From the NCBI RefSeq assembly GCF_000382205.1, contig NZ_KB907787.1, positions 1,031,176 through 1,095,175 on the forward strand: DNA of 64,000 nt. Direction: 5' to 3'. This document shows, one piece after another, positions 1-8,630 of the stretch. The notes under the pieces were generated by a model. It was not told where the DNA came from. It searched no databases and worked only from the letters and a program-made list of their open reading frames with translations. A program made the translations under genes and the position numbers. The stretch is from Dyadobacter beijingensis DSM 21582. GTDB lineage: Bacteria; Bacteroidota; Bacteroidia; Cytophagales; Spirosomataceae. How positions within the stretch are numbered: position 1 is the first letter of the stretch; each line of letters begins with the position of its first letter.

Positions 1-46
1 ATGCCGGAGTCCGATCATGCGGGGTCAGCGGGGATAGGGTCGAGGT

Positions 47-721
47 TTAGTTTTCGATCACACTTTGCGGCACACCCGACATCTCGCTCAAAATGTATTT
101 TTCGAGCGACGGGATCTTGTAATGTGCCATATCAAACTTTTTATCTTCAAATACTTCCGCCGCCGGCACCGATATGGTGATCATGCCCGCCGCATGCGCC
201 GCACGCAGGCCCGCGTGAGAATCTTCGAAGGCAATGCATTCCTTGGGCAAAACACCGAGCTTTTGGGCCGTGGTAAGGTACACCGCCGGGTGTGGTTTCG
301 TGTATTTTTCCAGTTCGCCGGAATGCCAGGTGTCAAAATAGTCAATAATTTCCAGTCTTTTTAATACGCCCTCGATCAGCTCCATATGCGACGCCGATGC
401 CACGGCCAGTTTCAGGCCCTGTTTTTTGAGCTCCTGCACCAGCGCAATGGCACCCGGCATGGCTTCCGCATTAGCCAGAATAGCATGGTGCGCCTTTACA
501 AGTATTTCAGTTTCAAGTTCTTCGAATGAAGGCGTGTTCCAGGGCTGGACCTGGTGGCAGAAATCGAGGAAAAGCTTGATGGACAGTCCGGTAGTCTGGA
601 GACGAAGTGCTTCGGTTAGTTCGAAATTAACTTTTTGCATGACAGAACGGGCGGCTTCGGTCCACATCGGTTCGGAGTCGATGAGCAGGCCGTCCATGTC
701 GAAAATCGCTGCTTTGATCAT
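47..721 (-). CDS. HAD-superfamily phosphatase (YniC/phosphoglucomutase-like)
   Basis: Predicted cytoplasmic sugar-phosphate phosphatase or beta-phosphoglucomutase-like enzyme of the haloacid dehalogenase superfamily, about 224 aa. HAD motif I is visible right at the start (FDMDGLLIDSEP, with the two catalytic Asp), a cap domain follows, then motif III/IV regions KPHPAVY and FEDSHAG with the conserved Lys, Glu and Asp. I chose the ATG whose product begins MIKAAIFDMDG; an in-frame ATG 33 nt further upstream (754) would add an 11-residue tail unusual for the family. It is divergent from the thiamine operon. A thiamine-phosphate phosphatase role is possible from position alone but nothing in the sequence fixes the substrate. 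Confidence 0.85.
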   Translation of the reverse strand: MIKAAIFDMDGLLIDSEPMWTEAARSVMQKVNFELTEALRLQTTGLSIKLFLDFCHQVQPWNTPSFEELETEILVKAHHAILANAEAMPGAIALVQELKKQGLKLAVASASHMELIEGVLKRLEIIDYFDTWHSGELEKYTKPHPAVYLTTAQKLGVLPKECIAFEDSHAGLRAAHAAGMITISVPAAEVFEDKKFDMAHYKIPSLEKYILSEMSGVPQSVIEN

Positions 722-742
722 GATTTGGGTGGTGTATGGATT

Positions 743-772
743 TTTGATAACCATTCAAAACTACTACTTTCG
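743..772 (+). promoter_or_regulatory. Candidate Bacteroidota-type promoter for thiM operon
   Basis: TTTG at 743-746 and TACTTTCG at 765-772 are separated by 18 bp. This resembles the Bacteroidota vegetative promoter (TTTG, 17-23 bp, TAnnTTTG) with one mismatch in the -7 box. The short divergent gap holds no recognisable TPP riboswitch. Confidence 0.3.
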
Positions 773-812
773 TCGGTGATCCCTTTCCTCTTTTTCTCCC
801 AAAAAAACAGAG

Positions 813-1610
813 ATGGTAATTCAATTAGAAGCAAACCTCGAAAAACTACGTGCCTCGGCACCGCTGGTGCACAACATTACCAATTTCGTGGTGATGAATT
901 TTACGGCCAATGCATTGCTCGCGGTAGGCGCGTCGCCCGTGATGGCGCATGCGGCAGAGGAGGTGGAAGATATGGTAACGATTGCCGGTGCGCTGGTGGT
1001 CAATATTGGTACATTGTCGCCACAGTGGGTCGATGGCATGAAATTGGCTATGAAAAAGGCTGCCGAATCGGGCACGCCCATTATCCTGGACCCCGTAGGG
1101 GCCGGCGCGACCCCTTACCGCAACCGCGTGCTTGCCGAATTACTGGAAACGGCCCCGCCGACGATTATCCGTGGGAATGGCTCCGAAATCCTCGCCCTGG
1201 CAGGCGCCAGCATTCAAACGAAGGGCGTCGACAGCACGGCCGATAGTACCGGCAGCATCGGGGCTGCGCACGCATTGAGCGAGCGTTTCGGTTCGGTGGT
1301 GAGCGTAAGCGGTGCCGTGGACGTGATCGTGCAGGGAAACCGCACCGGCTGGGTTTCCAATGGCGTGCCGCTGATGACGAAGGTAACCGGGATGGGTTGC
1401 TCGGCGACTGCCATTGCCGGCGCATTTGCGGCGATTTGTGCGGATCCGTTCGAAGCGGCGGTGTCGGCGGCGGCTACGATGGGTGTTTGCGGCGAGCTGG
1501 CCTACCGGAATGCAAAGCTGCCCGGGTCGTTTCAGATCGCTTTTCTGGATACCCTGGCGGACATTAGCCCGGCACATTTGGCCGAATTGAGTAAAATCAG
1601 ATTGGAATAA
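813..1610 (+). CDS. thiM: Hydroxyethylthiazole kinase
   Basis: Phosphorylates 4-methyl-5-(2-hydroxyethyl)thiazole with ATP in thiamine salvage; cytoplasmic, ribokinase-like fold. The 265-aa length is normal for ThiM. Visible family signatures are the N-terminal segment PLVHNITNFVVMNFTANALLA, the middle ILDPVGAGATPYR, the NGSEILAL segment and the ATP/anion-hole motif GMGCSATAIAGAFAA with the conserved Cys near residue 195. It is the first gene of a four-gene operon: its TAA stop overlaps the next ATG (TAATG at 1608-1612), indicating translational coupling to thiE. No biosynthetic thiC/thiG/thiS is seen, so the context is salvage of thiamine breakdown products. Confidence 0.95.
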   Translation: MVIQLEANLEKLRASAPLVHNITNFVVMNFTANALLAVGASPVMAHAAEEVEDMVTIAGALVVNIGTLSPQWVDGMKLAMKKAAESGTPIILDPVGAGATPYRNRVLAELLETAPPTIIRGNGSEILALAGASIQTKGVDSTADSTGSIGAAHALSERFGSVVSVSGAVDVIVQGNRTGWVSNGVPLMTKVTGMGCSATAIAGAFAAICADPFEAAVSAAATMGVCGELAYRNAKLPGSFQIAFLDTLADISPAHLAELSKIRLE

Positions 1611-2284
1611 TGGTAACAACTACCAAAATGCATACGAATTCAAACCTCGGACTCTACCTGGTTACCGACGAGGCTTCCTGCCTCGGTCGCGACTTTTACT
1701 GGGTAGTGGAAGAGGCCGTTAAAGGCGGCGTCACGATGGTTCAGCTGCGCGAGAAGTCGCTTTCGACCCGTGCATTCATCGATCGTGCGAAACGTTTGAA
1801 AGACCTTTTGGAAACTTATAATGTCCCTTTGATCATTAATGACCGCATCGACGTAGCCCTGGCCGTGGATGCGGACGGTGTGCATATCGGGCAAAGCGAT
1901 ATGCCCTTTCAAGCGGCCCACCGGTTGTTGGGAGAGGGTAAAATCATCGGATTGTCGGCTGAAAAGCAGTCGGACGTGCTCGAAGCGGAGCATTGGAACC
2001 TGTCGTACCTGGCCGTGAGCCCCTTGTTTGCGACGCCCACCAAGACCGATACCGAACAGCCCTGGGAGCTGGAAGGCTTGCAATGGGCGGAGATGAACAG
2101 CCGGCATCCGTTGGTAGTGATCGGCGGGCTGCACACGGGTAACGCGCGGGAAGCCTTGCAGCACGGTGCCAGCGGCATTGCCGTCGTGTCGGCCATTTGC
2201 AGCGCGCCGTCGCCCCGGGAAGCGGCGCAGCAGCTCAAAACCATTATTACTACTCCCGAACCATTCAAAACGCTTAATAACTGA
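1610..2284 (+). CDS. thiE: Thiamine-phosphate synthase
   Basis: Joins HMP pyrophosphate and thiazole phosphate to give thiamine monophosphate. The TIM-barrel protein (224 aa) shows the typical blocks YLVTD, MVQLREK, LIINDRIDVALAVDADGVHIGQ, the pyrophosphate-binding region VSPLFATPTKTDT, and VIGGL near the C-terminal phosphate site. The annotated ATG overlaps the thiM stop by one base; a second in-frame ATG at 1628 would give a start nearer the family's usual N-terminus, so the first six residues are uncertain. It is the second gene of the thiM-thiE-thiD-tenA operon; the next gene follows after 3 nt. Confidence 0.95.
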   Translation: MVTTTKMHTNSNLGLYLVTDEASCLGRDFYWVVEEAVKGGVTMVQLREKSLSTRAFIDRAKRLKDLLETYNVPLIINDRIDVALAVDADGVHIGQSDMPFQAAHRLLGEGKIIGLSAEKQSDVLEAEHWNLSYLAVSPLFATPTKTDTEQPWELEGLQWAEMNSRHPLVVIGGLHTGNAREALQHGASGIAVVSAICSAPSPREAAQQLKTIITTPEPFKTLNN

Positions 2285-2287
2285 CCT

Positions 2288-3109
2288 ATGAACCGTTACC
2301 CAACCGTATTGACCATTGCCGGTTCCGACAGCGGAGGTGGCGCGGGCATCCAGGCCGACCTCAAAACGATCGCCGCGCTGGGCGCTTTCGGAACCTCGGC
2401 CATTACCGCGCTGACGGCGCAGAACACGCAGGGCGTGCGGGCGATCCACCCGGTACCGCCGGCATTTTTGCAGGAACAGTTGGAAGCTGTTTTCGAGGAC
2501 ATTACCATCGATGCCGTGAAAATCGGGATGGTGAACACCGTGGAAGTGGCGCAGATCATCGCGCAGGTACTCGATCGTTTCAGGCCCCGTTTCGTCGTTT
2601 TTGACCCGGTTATGGTGTCTACCAGCGGATCGAAACTGATCCAGGACGAAACCGTTTCCGTACTCTGGAGCGAGCTTTTCCCGCGGGTGAACCTCATTAC
2701 GCCCAACCTCGACGAAGGCGAAATACTCATTGGCGGCGAGATCCGGACAGCGGAAGCCATGAAAGCGGCGGCCCTTGAAATGACCGAAAGGGGCTGCAAG
2801 GCCGTGCTGCTCAAAGGCGGGCATCTGCTCGGCCCGACGATCTACGACGTGCTTGCCCAACGGGAGCAGGAGGCATTGATCCTCGAATCGGATTATATCG
2901 ACAGCCGGAATGTGCACGGCACGGGCTGCACACTGTCGTCGGCCATTGCCACATTCGTAGCCAAGGGCAACTCGCTCGCCGAGTCGATCATATTCGCGAA
3001 GGAATACATTGCCGGCGCCATTCGCTGCGGCGCCGATGTGGTGACGGGGCACGGTCCGGGGCCATTGAACCACTCGTTTTCACCACTTTCCATGCAAGTT
3101 TTATCATGA
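2288..3109 (+). CDS. thiD: Hydroxymethylpyrimidine/phosphomethylpyrimidine kinase
   Basis: Carries out the two successive phosphorylations of 4-amino-5-hydroxymethyl-2-methylpyrimidine to the pyrophosphate used by ThiE. The 273-aa ribokinase-like protein has the N-terminal signature [19 protein letters not shown], the [11 protein letters not shown] segment, [17 protein letters not shown] and the C-terminal catalytic/anion-hole motif [14 protein letters not shown]. Length and motif order match ThiD. The stop codon overlaps the tenA start (ATGA at 3106-3109), so the genes are coupled. Confidence 0.95.
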   Translation: MNRYPTVLTIAGSDSGGGAGIQADLKTIAALGAFGTSAITALTAQNTQGVRAIHPVPPAFLQEQLEAVFEDITIDAVKIGMVNTVEVAQIIAQVLDRFRPRFVVFDPVMVSTSGSKLIQDETVSVLWSELFPRVNLITPNLDEGEILIGGEIRTAEAMKAAALEMTERGCKAVLLKGGHLLGPTIYDVLAQREQEALILESDYIDSRNVHGTGCTLSSAIATFVAKGNSLAESIIFAKEYIAGAIRCGADVVTGHGPGPLNHSFSPLSMQVLS

Positions 3110-3756
3110 AATTTACCGAACTGCTCTGGGCAGAAGCGTTGCCGATATTCGAACAAATCAAGCTGCACCCGTTCAATCAGGAATTGAAAACAGGGACATT
3201 ACCGCTCGAAAAGTTTAAATTTTACATTTACCAGGACTCTCTTTACCTCGCCGATTTCGCCCGTGCGCTCGCGGTAGCGGGTACGAAGGCCGGCAACAGC
3301 CATGAACTGCTCGATTTCCTGCAATTTGCGCAGAACGCCATTCTCGTGGAGCGCGCATTGCATCTGAGCTATTTCAAAGAATACGTGATCGATTATCAAT
3401 CGGGCAAAGCGCCGGGTTGTTTTGCCTATACCAATTACCTGATGGCGACGAGCGCTTTCGAATCCTACGAAGTGACCGTAGCCGCATTGCTGCCCTGTTT
3501 CTGGATTTACAAGCAGGTTGGCGACTACATTTACGCCAATCAATCCACGCCAAATCCCTATCAAAACTGGATTAACGCCTACGCCGGAGAAGATTTCGCG
3601 TACTCCGTACAGAAAGCCCTCGAAATTTGCGACCAACTCGCCGGACAAGCTTCGGAAGCTACGCGCAAGAAGATGACAGAGGCGTATGTGACGGCTTCGA
3701 GACTGGAATATGTGTTTTGGGATAGTGCTTACCGGTCGGAAGGATGGGCGGTTTGA
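3106..3756 (+). CDS. tenA: TenA-family thiaminase II / aminopyrimidine aminohydrolase
   Basis: Hydrolyses aminomethyl-HMP (a base-degraded thiamine product) to HMP, feeding ThiD. The 216-aa all-helical protein keeps residues equivalent to those of Bacillus TenA: Asp44 in YQDSLYLADFARAL, the active-site Cys at 131 in AALLPCFWIY, and a Glu in the C-terminal helix SRLEYVFWDSAY. It overlaps the thiD stop by 4 nt and is the last gene of the salvage operon; a heptad-type repeat starts 5 nt behind its stop codon. Family membership is secure; the exact substrate preference is inferred from the operon. Confidence 0.92.
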   Translation: MKFTELLWAEALPIFEQIKLHPFNQELKTGTLPLEKFKFYIYQDSLYLADFARALAVAGTKAGNSHELLDFLQFAQNAILVERALHLSYFKEYVIDYQSGKAPGCFAYTNYLMATSAFESYEVTVAALLPCFWIYKQVGDYIYANQSTPNPYQNWINAYAGEDFAYSVQKALEICDQLAGQASEATRKKMTEAYVTASRLEYVFWDSAYRSEGWAV

Positions 3757-3760
3757 GCTT

Positions 3761-3795
3761 GACGGCCGACCGCTGAGCGCCGGCCGTCAGTCGTC
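3761..3795. repeat. Heptad-type GC-rich repeat, locus A (downstream of tenA)
   Basis: A short run of GACGGCC/GACCGCT-type heptads followed by the inverted form CGGCCGTCAGTCGTC. It begins 5 nt after the tenA stop codon. It belongs to the same repeat family as the loci at 8555, 13666, 51497 and 58833. Confidence 0.7.
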
Positions 3796-3878
3796 AAAAT
3801 CCCCCGTCTAAAAATTTCCCCCCAAAAGTTTAGGGTACCCCCCGGCTGAGTTGTCAGAATTGTACAAAACAACCAGCC

Positions 3879-6194
3879 ATGAAAAAATTTATCTTGACCT
3901 TGATGGCCGGGGCCGTGAGCGCCCTGGCCTTTGCCCAGCCGGCGCAGACCATCAAAGGACGCGTCGTCGATGCCGAATCGCAGCAGCCGGTGATCGGGGC
4001 GAATGTGATCATTACTTCCGTGACGCCTATTCTAGGTGGTGTGACCGACACCGAAGGGAATTTCCGCATTGAAAAAGTACCCGTCGGCCGGCATTCATTC
4101 AGAATTACCAGCGTAGGTTATGACGATGCTTTTTTACAGGAGATCAATGTCGGCTCCGGGAAGGAAGTGGAGCTGAATATCAAGCTTACGGAGTCGTTTC
4201 GTGCTTTGAATGAGGTTGTTGTGAAAGCGCAGAAGGAGAGTGGCGCGCCGCTGAACGATATGGTGAGCGTGAGCGGTCGCTCCTTTACCGTGGACCAGAC
4301 GAAACGCTTCGCAGCTTCCGTGAACGACCCGGCGCGGATGGCGATGTCGTTTGCCGGCGTAGCCGCTACGGACGATGGCAGCAACCAGCTCATTATCAGG
4401 GGTAACAGCCCGAAGGGCATGCTATGGCGCATGGAAGGCGTCGAAATTCCTAATCCCAACCACTTCGCGCAGGAGGGGGCGAGCGGCGGCGGGATCAGCG
4501 CGCTAAGCGCCAACGTGCTTGGTAATTCCGACTTCCTCACCGGCGCTTTTCCCGCCGAATATGGCAATGCCACGTCGGGTGTTTTCGATCTCAAACTCAG
4601 AAAAGGGAATAATGAAAAACGCGAATATGCGATGCAGGCGGGCATTCTCGGGCTCGATTTCGCGGCCGAAGGGCCTATTGGCCCCAAAGGCGGCGCTTCT
4701 TATCTGGCCAATTATCGCTATTCTACGCTTTCCGTTCTTAATAAAATCGGGGTTAATCTTAATGGCGATGCTTCGATCGATTTTCAGGATGGCGCTTTTA
4801 AAGTATATATCCCTTACGACGACAAGGTCGTGGTGAGCGTCTGGGGATTAGGCGGCATGAGCACCTCGAAAGTCGATGACGACGATTGGAAGGAAACATT
4901 CAAATCGAACCGGGGCATAATCGGCGTGAACTACCTGCGGTATATCAATAACAAGTCGTACATGGAGCACATTGTTTCTTATTCGGCAACGAGTCAGACC
5001 GGTGATTTTTACGATAAAAACATCGACGCGACGTACCAGCAAAAGTTTGTGAATCAGGCATTAAGGCTCTCCTCTTTATATAATTACAAGCTCAATGCAC
5101 GCAATACCGTGCGGCTCGGCGTGATCATCAATCACCTGGATTTCAATTTATTCGATAAGGACAATGAGGACGGTCCGTACGAGATCAACGTAAACCGGAA
5201 CGGCAGCACGCAGCTGTTTCAGGCCTATGCGCAGTGGAAGTCGCGTTTAACACCTACCGTTACCTTGAATGCCGGCCTGCACGGGATGCTACTCGCATTG
5301 AACAACCGCTCGTCGATCGAGCCGCGGGTAGGGTTGCGGTGGGCGGTTGCACCGCGTTCGACGGTAAGTTTTGGGGCGGGGCTGCATAGCAAGACGGAGT
5401 CCATTTCGACGTATTTTGCCCAGGTGAAAGTGTCGGATAATCAGACGGATTTGCTTAACAAAAACCTGAAACTGACCAAATCCGCGCATTTGGTGGCGGG
5501 CTACGAATTCCGGCCGTCGGCCAGCTGGCGTATACTCACGGAAAGTTACTACCAGCACCATTATAACATCCCGATCGGCCCAGCCAATACCACGACGCCC
5601 TATTTGCTGCACAACTCGCAGCTGAACGAGATCAGCGGTTTTGTCAGCGATTCACTCACGAGCGACGGCAAAGGCCGGAGTTACGGGCTGGAAGTGACGG
5701 TGGAGAAGTCGCTCACGGCGGGCATTTACCTGATGAGCACGACCTCTTTATACCAATCCAAATACACGGGCCGCGACGGTATCGAGCGCGACAGCCGGTT
5801 CAACGGCAAATATGTCCAGAACTTCCTCGCGGGAAAGGAATGGCGCGTCGGTAGGAACAAAACCAGCATTTTCGCAGCTAATATCAAGCTTTTGGCAGCA
5901 GGCGGTAACCGTACCACGCCCATTGACCTGGAAAAATCACGCGAAAAAGGCCGTACCGAACGCGACTGGTCACACAGCTATTCGGAGCAGTTGCCGGGTT
6001 ACTTCCGTACCGATCTTCGGGTGAGTTATACCCAAAACAAAAAGCGCACGACTTCGACCATTTCGCTCGACTTGCAGAACGCTACTAACCGGCTCAATGC
6101 GCTGGACACTTACTACAACAAGAAGGAGGACCGTGTGAAAACGCTTACCCAAACGGGCCTGCTGCCAGTGCTGAATTACCGCCTGGAATTTTAA
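3879..6194 (+). CDS. TonB-dependent outer-membrane receptor with CarboxypepD_reg domain
   Basis: A 771-aa outer-membrane transporter. Visible in order: a Sec signal peptide ending about residue 20 (MKKFILTLMAGAVSALAFAQ), a carboxypeptidase-regulatory-like beta-sandwich (about 23-110, with IKGRVVDAESQQPVIGANV), a plug domain (about 115-240, including QLIIRGNSPKGMLWRMEGVEIPNPNHF), and a long beta-barrel ending in an aromatic residue (LNYRLEF). It is monocistronic by appearance, 122 nt after tenA. The substrate cannot be read from the sequence; thiamine-related uptake would be speculation based only on adjacency. No SusD-like lipoprotein gene follows, so it is not a SusCD pair. Confidence 0.88.
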   Translation: MKKFILTLMAGAVSALAFAQPAQTIKGRVVDAESQQPVIGANVIITSVTPILGGVTDTEGNFRIEKVPVGRHSFRITSVGYDDAFLQEINVGSGKEVELNIKLTESFRALNEVVVKAQKESGAPLNDMVSVSGRSFTVDQTKRFAASVNDPARMAMSFAGVAATDDGSNQLIIRGNSPKGMLWRMEGVEIPNPNHFAQEGASGGGISALSANVLGNSDFLTGAFPAEYGNATSGVFDLKLRKGNNEKREYAMQAGILGLDFAAEGPIGPKGGASYLANYRYSTLSVLNKIGVNLNGDASIDFQDGAFKVYIPYDDKVVVSVWGLGGMSTSKVDDDDWKETFKSNRGIIGVNYLRYINNKSYMEHIVSYSATSQTGDFYDKNIDATYQQKFVNQALRLSSLYNYKLNARNTVRLGVIINHLDFNLFDKDNEDGPYEINVNRNGSTQLFQAYAQWKSRLTPTVTLNAGLHGMLLALNNRSSIEPRVGLRWAVAPRSTVSFGAGLHSKTESISTYFAQVKVSDNQTDLLNKNLKLTKSAHLVAGYEFRPSASWRILTESYYQHHYNIPIGPANTTTPYLLHNSQLNEISGFVSDSLTSDGKGRSYGLEVTVEKSLTAGIYLMSTTSLYQSKYTGRDGIERDSRFNGKYVQNFLAGKEWRVGRNKTSIFAANIKLLAAGGNRTTPIDLEKSREKGRTERDWSHSYSEQLPGYFRTDLRVSYTQNKKRTTSTISLDLQNATNRLNALDTYYNKKEDRVKTLTQTGLLPVLNYRLEF

Positions 6195-6249
6195 ACGGGG
6201 CACATATAGCCGTCCGCCTGTTGATCAAATCCTTGGAACGGTTGTTTTA

Positions 6250-6257
6250 TAGATTTG
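6250..6257 (+). promoter_or_regulatory. Candidate -7 promoter box (TAGATTTG)
   Basis: A perfect TAnnTTTG box 40 nt before the ATG of the PNPOx-like gene. A TTG at 6233-6235 is only 14 bp upstream, shorter than the usual spacer, so the assignment is tentative. Confidence 0.35.
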
Positions 6258-6297
6258 GGTTCAAACCAAAATTTCAACAGATCTAAAGACAACGGTT

Positions 6298-6798
6298 ATG
6301 GAAAAGGATTTGGAAGATAAAGAAGCGATTAAAAAACTGAAATCACTGGCGGAAGACATCCGGTTTTGCATGTACACGACGATCGAAAATGGTAAGATCG
6401 TGTCGCGGCCGATGACCACGCTCGATATCGATGCCGAGGGTAATATCTGGTTCTTCACCAGTCGCCATACGGAACTGGTGAAGGACATGCGCCTGGGCGA
6501 CGCGGTCACGTTGATTTACTCCGACCCGAAAAACAATACTTACCTGAGCATTTCGGGCACGGCGTCGATCGTGGAAAGCGAACGGCGCAAGGACGAACTC
6601 TGGAACCTGATGACCAAGGCCTGGTTTCCGGGCGGGAAAGACGATCCCGATCTCGCAGTTTTGCGGGTTACCACGCAGGAAGCGGCTTATTGGGATAGTA
6701 CTTCTTCCAAAATGGTCGTATTCTTTTCAATGCTGAAAGCGGTGATTACCGGCAGCACACCGGAAGGCGGCGATCATGGCAAATTGAATCTGGTGTAG
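6298..6798 (+). CDS. Pyridoxamine 5'-phosphate oxidase-like FMN-binding protein (general stress protein 26 type)
   Basis: A 166-aa cytoplasmic split-barrel flavoprotein. The N-terminal segment (IKKLKSLAEDIRFCMYTTIENGKIVSRPMTTLDID), the WFFTSRHTELVKDM strand and the C-terminal AYWDSTSSKMVVFFSMLKA region match the small general-stress-protein-26 group of PNPOx-like proteins rather than true PdxH. A flavin-binding or redox role is family knowledge; the physiological substrate is unknown. It is convergent with the DUF892 gene and separated from it by a strong bidirectional hairpin. Confidence 0.82.
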   Translation: MEKDLEDKEAIKKLKSLAEDIRFCMYTTIENGKIVSRPMTTLDIDAEGNIWFFTSRHTELVKDMRLGDAVTLIYSDPKNNTYLSISGTASIVESERRKDELWNLMTKAWFPGGKDDPDLAVLRVTTQEAAYWDSTSSKMVVFFSMLKAVITGSTPEGGDHGKLNLV

Positions 6799-6819
6799 AT
6801 GTATATATTGAATGCAAAA

Positions 6820-6846
6820 GAGGCGGTCGGGTTTCCCGATCGCCTC
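6820..6846. terminator. Bidirectional intrinsic terminator
   Basis: GAGGCGGTCGGG-TTT-CCCGATCGCCTC, a 12-bp stem with one G-T pair, between two convergent genes. It has an A-rich flank on the left and a T-rich flank (TGTGTTTATAAAA) on the right. Confidence 0.8.
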
Positions 6847-6872
6847 TCTGTGTTTATAAAAGGCAGAAGCCT

Positions 6873-7415
6873 CTATTCTGCACTTGCCTCTTCGTTCACG
6901 TAGGCTTCTGCCAGTTCGGTAAGCTTGTGGTCGGTTTCACCTTCCTGATCTAGCGTTTGTTGCAGCATATCCGCTACGTCGGAATGGCCCAGCATACGGG
7001 CAATGTTGCGCAATGTACCGTACGATGCGATTTCATAATGCTCTACTTTTTGAGCGGCCATAATCAGGCCGCAGTCGCGTACCATGGTGCCCTTCTCGGT
7101 ACTTTCCAGGATTTCGTTCGCTTCTTCGATCAGTCCCTCCATAGCAGCGCATTTTTTGGCCTGCGCCTTTTCGCCAATGCGGCCGAATATTTCTTCCAGG
7201 CGCGCGGCATGTTCCTCCGTTTCCGTGGTATGCTGTTCAAATGCCGTTTTCAGTTCTTCGGAAGTAGCGTTTTTAGACATTTTCGTCAGCGCTTTTGAAA
7301 GGTGTTTTTCAGCCCAGTAAATGTCTTTGAGGCCGTCGATAAACAGCTCTTTCAATTTTTCGCTATCGGTTTCGGTGATCTGCTTGGTTGCTGTTTTGCT
7401 TTTAGTCGCTTTCAT
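6873..7415 (-). CDS. DUF892 / YciF-like ferritin-fold protein
   Basis: About 180 aa. After a Lys/Thr-rich N-terminal tail (MKATKSKTATKQ) the protein shows the DUF892 pattern: KLKELFIDGLKDIYWAEKHLSKALTKM, then HTTETEEHAARLEEIFGRIGEKA, then MVRDCGLIMAAQKVEHYEIASYGTLRNIARMLGH and LLQ-type helix with Glu residues placed as in a ferritin-like four-helix bundle. Relatives are stress-induced proteins of uncertain enzymology. I chose the ATG at 7415 because the 24 residues encoded upstream of it look non-homologous. It is transcribed divergently from the LEA2-like gene, and this pairing with a desiccation-type protein fits a stress role. Confidence 0.85.
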   Translation of the reverse strand: MKATKSKTATKQITETDSEKLKELFIDGLKDIYWAEKHLSKALTKMSKNATSEELKTAFEQHTTETEEHAARLEEIFGRIGEKAQAKKCAAMEGLIEEANEILESTEKGTMVRDCGLIMAAQKVEHYEIASYGTLRNIARMLGHSDVADMLQQTLDQEGETDHKLTELAEAYVNEEASAE

Positions 7416-7630
7416 GATGATCTGTTTTGAATGGTCGTCTTTGTTAAACCCGATGGCGGCCGCCACCAGGTGACGCGCTGCTTGCAAAAATCCGTACCAA
7501 CACGAAAAGGGCGATATGCGCGCAGCTTTCTCCGGCTAATGAGATTTTCCTACACATATACGTGTGGCGCCAGGCCGGATATGCCGGGAATGCTTTTTGA
7601 ACTGTCTCCCGGGTTAACCAGACGACACCA

Positions 7631-8548
7631 ATGAAAAACAAGGGAGCTACCCAATGGATCATCATACTCGTTTTAATGGCCGCATTGGCCTTCGCGGGCT
7701 GGTATTTCTTCAAAAAGAGTGATCCCGACCCGGTTACGGGCCTGAAACCGCGTGTGGAAATGGCCATAGCGCATATCGGCGACGTGACGGACAGTACCAT
7801 TAAAATGGAGCTGAAAACCTTGGTGCACAATCCGCTGCCCGTTGGGATGCACGTGAAGAAATTTAATTACCTGGTGAAAATGAATGGCCGGACGGTCGTG
7901 GAGGACCATTACGGGAAGCCGTTGACGATAAATGCTGCGGATAGTTCGCTGCTGACGTTGCCGGCGAAAGTAAAAATCAAAAACCTGCGCGAGGAAGGCG
8001 ACGAGGAAGCCGCCAAAGGCAAAGATAGCGCGGATTACCATTTTGAAACCATCCTGCATTTCGAGAAGCCTTTTCTCGGCAAAGATTCGCTCGTACTGGA
8101 AATGGATAAGCGCCTGCCGCTTTATCGCCTGCCGATGATCAAAATGGCTGGGTATGACCTCAAAAAATTTGGTTTGAAGGAGTCGGAGATCGTCGTGAAG
8201 GTGGAAGTGGCGAACCTCAACCCCTTTTCGCTTGAATTTCAAAATCCCGCCTATGCGATGGATCTGGGCAAGCAAAAGCGCTTTGCCGAAGGAGCCGTGA
8301 AGGGCATCACGAAAGTGAAATCCAAAAGCAAGGATGTTTACGAAATTCCGCTTTCGGTCAGTTTGGGCAAGGTTATCAAAGCCGGTGCGCAAATGATCGG
8401 GAAAGGCAAGGAGCTGCCGTTTACATTCTATTTCAAGACAAAAATCAAATCCGAAAACGAGGTGCTCGATGGCAGCAACATGAACCTCGTCATGGACGGA
8501 GAGTTGAAGGATATCGAGGCGTTTCAGAAGAATATGGGGAGGAAGTGA
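7631..8548 (+). CDS. LEA type 2-like (WHy-domain) membrane-anchored protein
   Basis: A 305-aa protein with one N-terminal transmembrane anchor or uncleaved signal (about 9-26, IIILVLMAALAFAGWYFF) followed by two beta-sandwich regions. Each has the Water-stress/Hypersensitive-response look: repeated DSTIKMELKTLVHNPLPVGMHVKKFNYLV and ESEIVVKVEVANLNPFSLEFQNPAY, with the characteristic N-P dipeptide. Family members are extracytoplasmic and linked to desiccation or membrane protection in plants; the bacterial role is not established. A heptad-type repeat begins 6 nt after the stop. The preceding 215-nt divergent gap with the DUF892 gene shows no ORF or clear promoter boxes. Confidence 0.7.
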   Translation: MKNKGATQWIIILVLMAALAFAGWYFFKKSDPDPVTGLKPRVEMAIAHIGDVTDSTIKMELKTLVHNPLPVGMHVKKFNYLVKMNGRTVVEDHYGKPLTINAADSSLLTLPAKVKIKNLREEGDEEAAKGKDSADYHFETILHFEKPFLGKDSLVLEMDKRLPLYRLPMIKMAGYDLKKFGLKESEIVVKVEVANLNPFSLEFQNPAYAMDLGKQKRFAEGAVKGITKVKSKSKDVYEIPLSVSLGKVIKAGAQMIGKGKELPFTFYFKTKIKSENEVLDGSNMNLVMDGELKDIEAFQKNMGRK

Positions 8549-8554
8549 GGTATT

Positions 8555-8624
8555 GACGGCTGACGGCTGACCGCTGACCGACGACGGCTGACGGCCGACT
8601 GACGCAATCGGCGGTCGGCCGTCG
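8555..8624. repeat. Heptad-type GC-rich inverted repeat, locus B
   Basis: Several GACGGCT/GACCGCT/GACGGCC heptads (8555-8602) followed by the inverted form GGCGGTCGGCCGTCGAC (8610-8624), able to fold into a long hairpin. It starts 6 nt after the LEA2-like stop and lies between convergent genes. Confidence 0.75.
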
Positions 8625-8630
8625 ACAAAC

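Noticed and set aside
755-812. TPP riboswitch before thiM
   Set aside because: The interval is too short and lacks the conserved aptamer core sequences.
1640-3073. 477-codon open frame antisense to thiE-thiD
   Set aside because: The opposite strand encodes two unmistakable enzymes in tight coupling; the antisense frame is Arg/His-rich and results from codon bias of the GC-rich genes.
7552-7565. ACACATATACGTGT palindrome between DUF892 and LEA2-like genes
   Set aside because: Two mismatches in a 14-mer and no second copy; this is chance level in a 215-bp gap.
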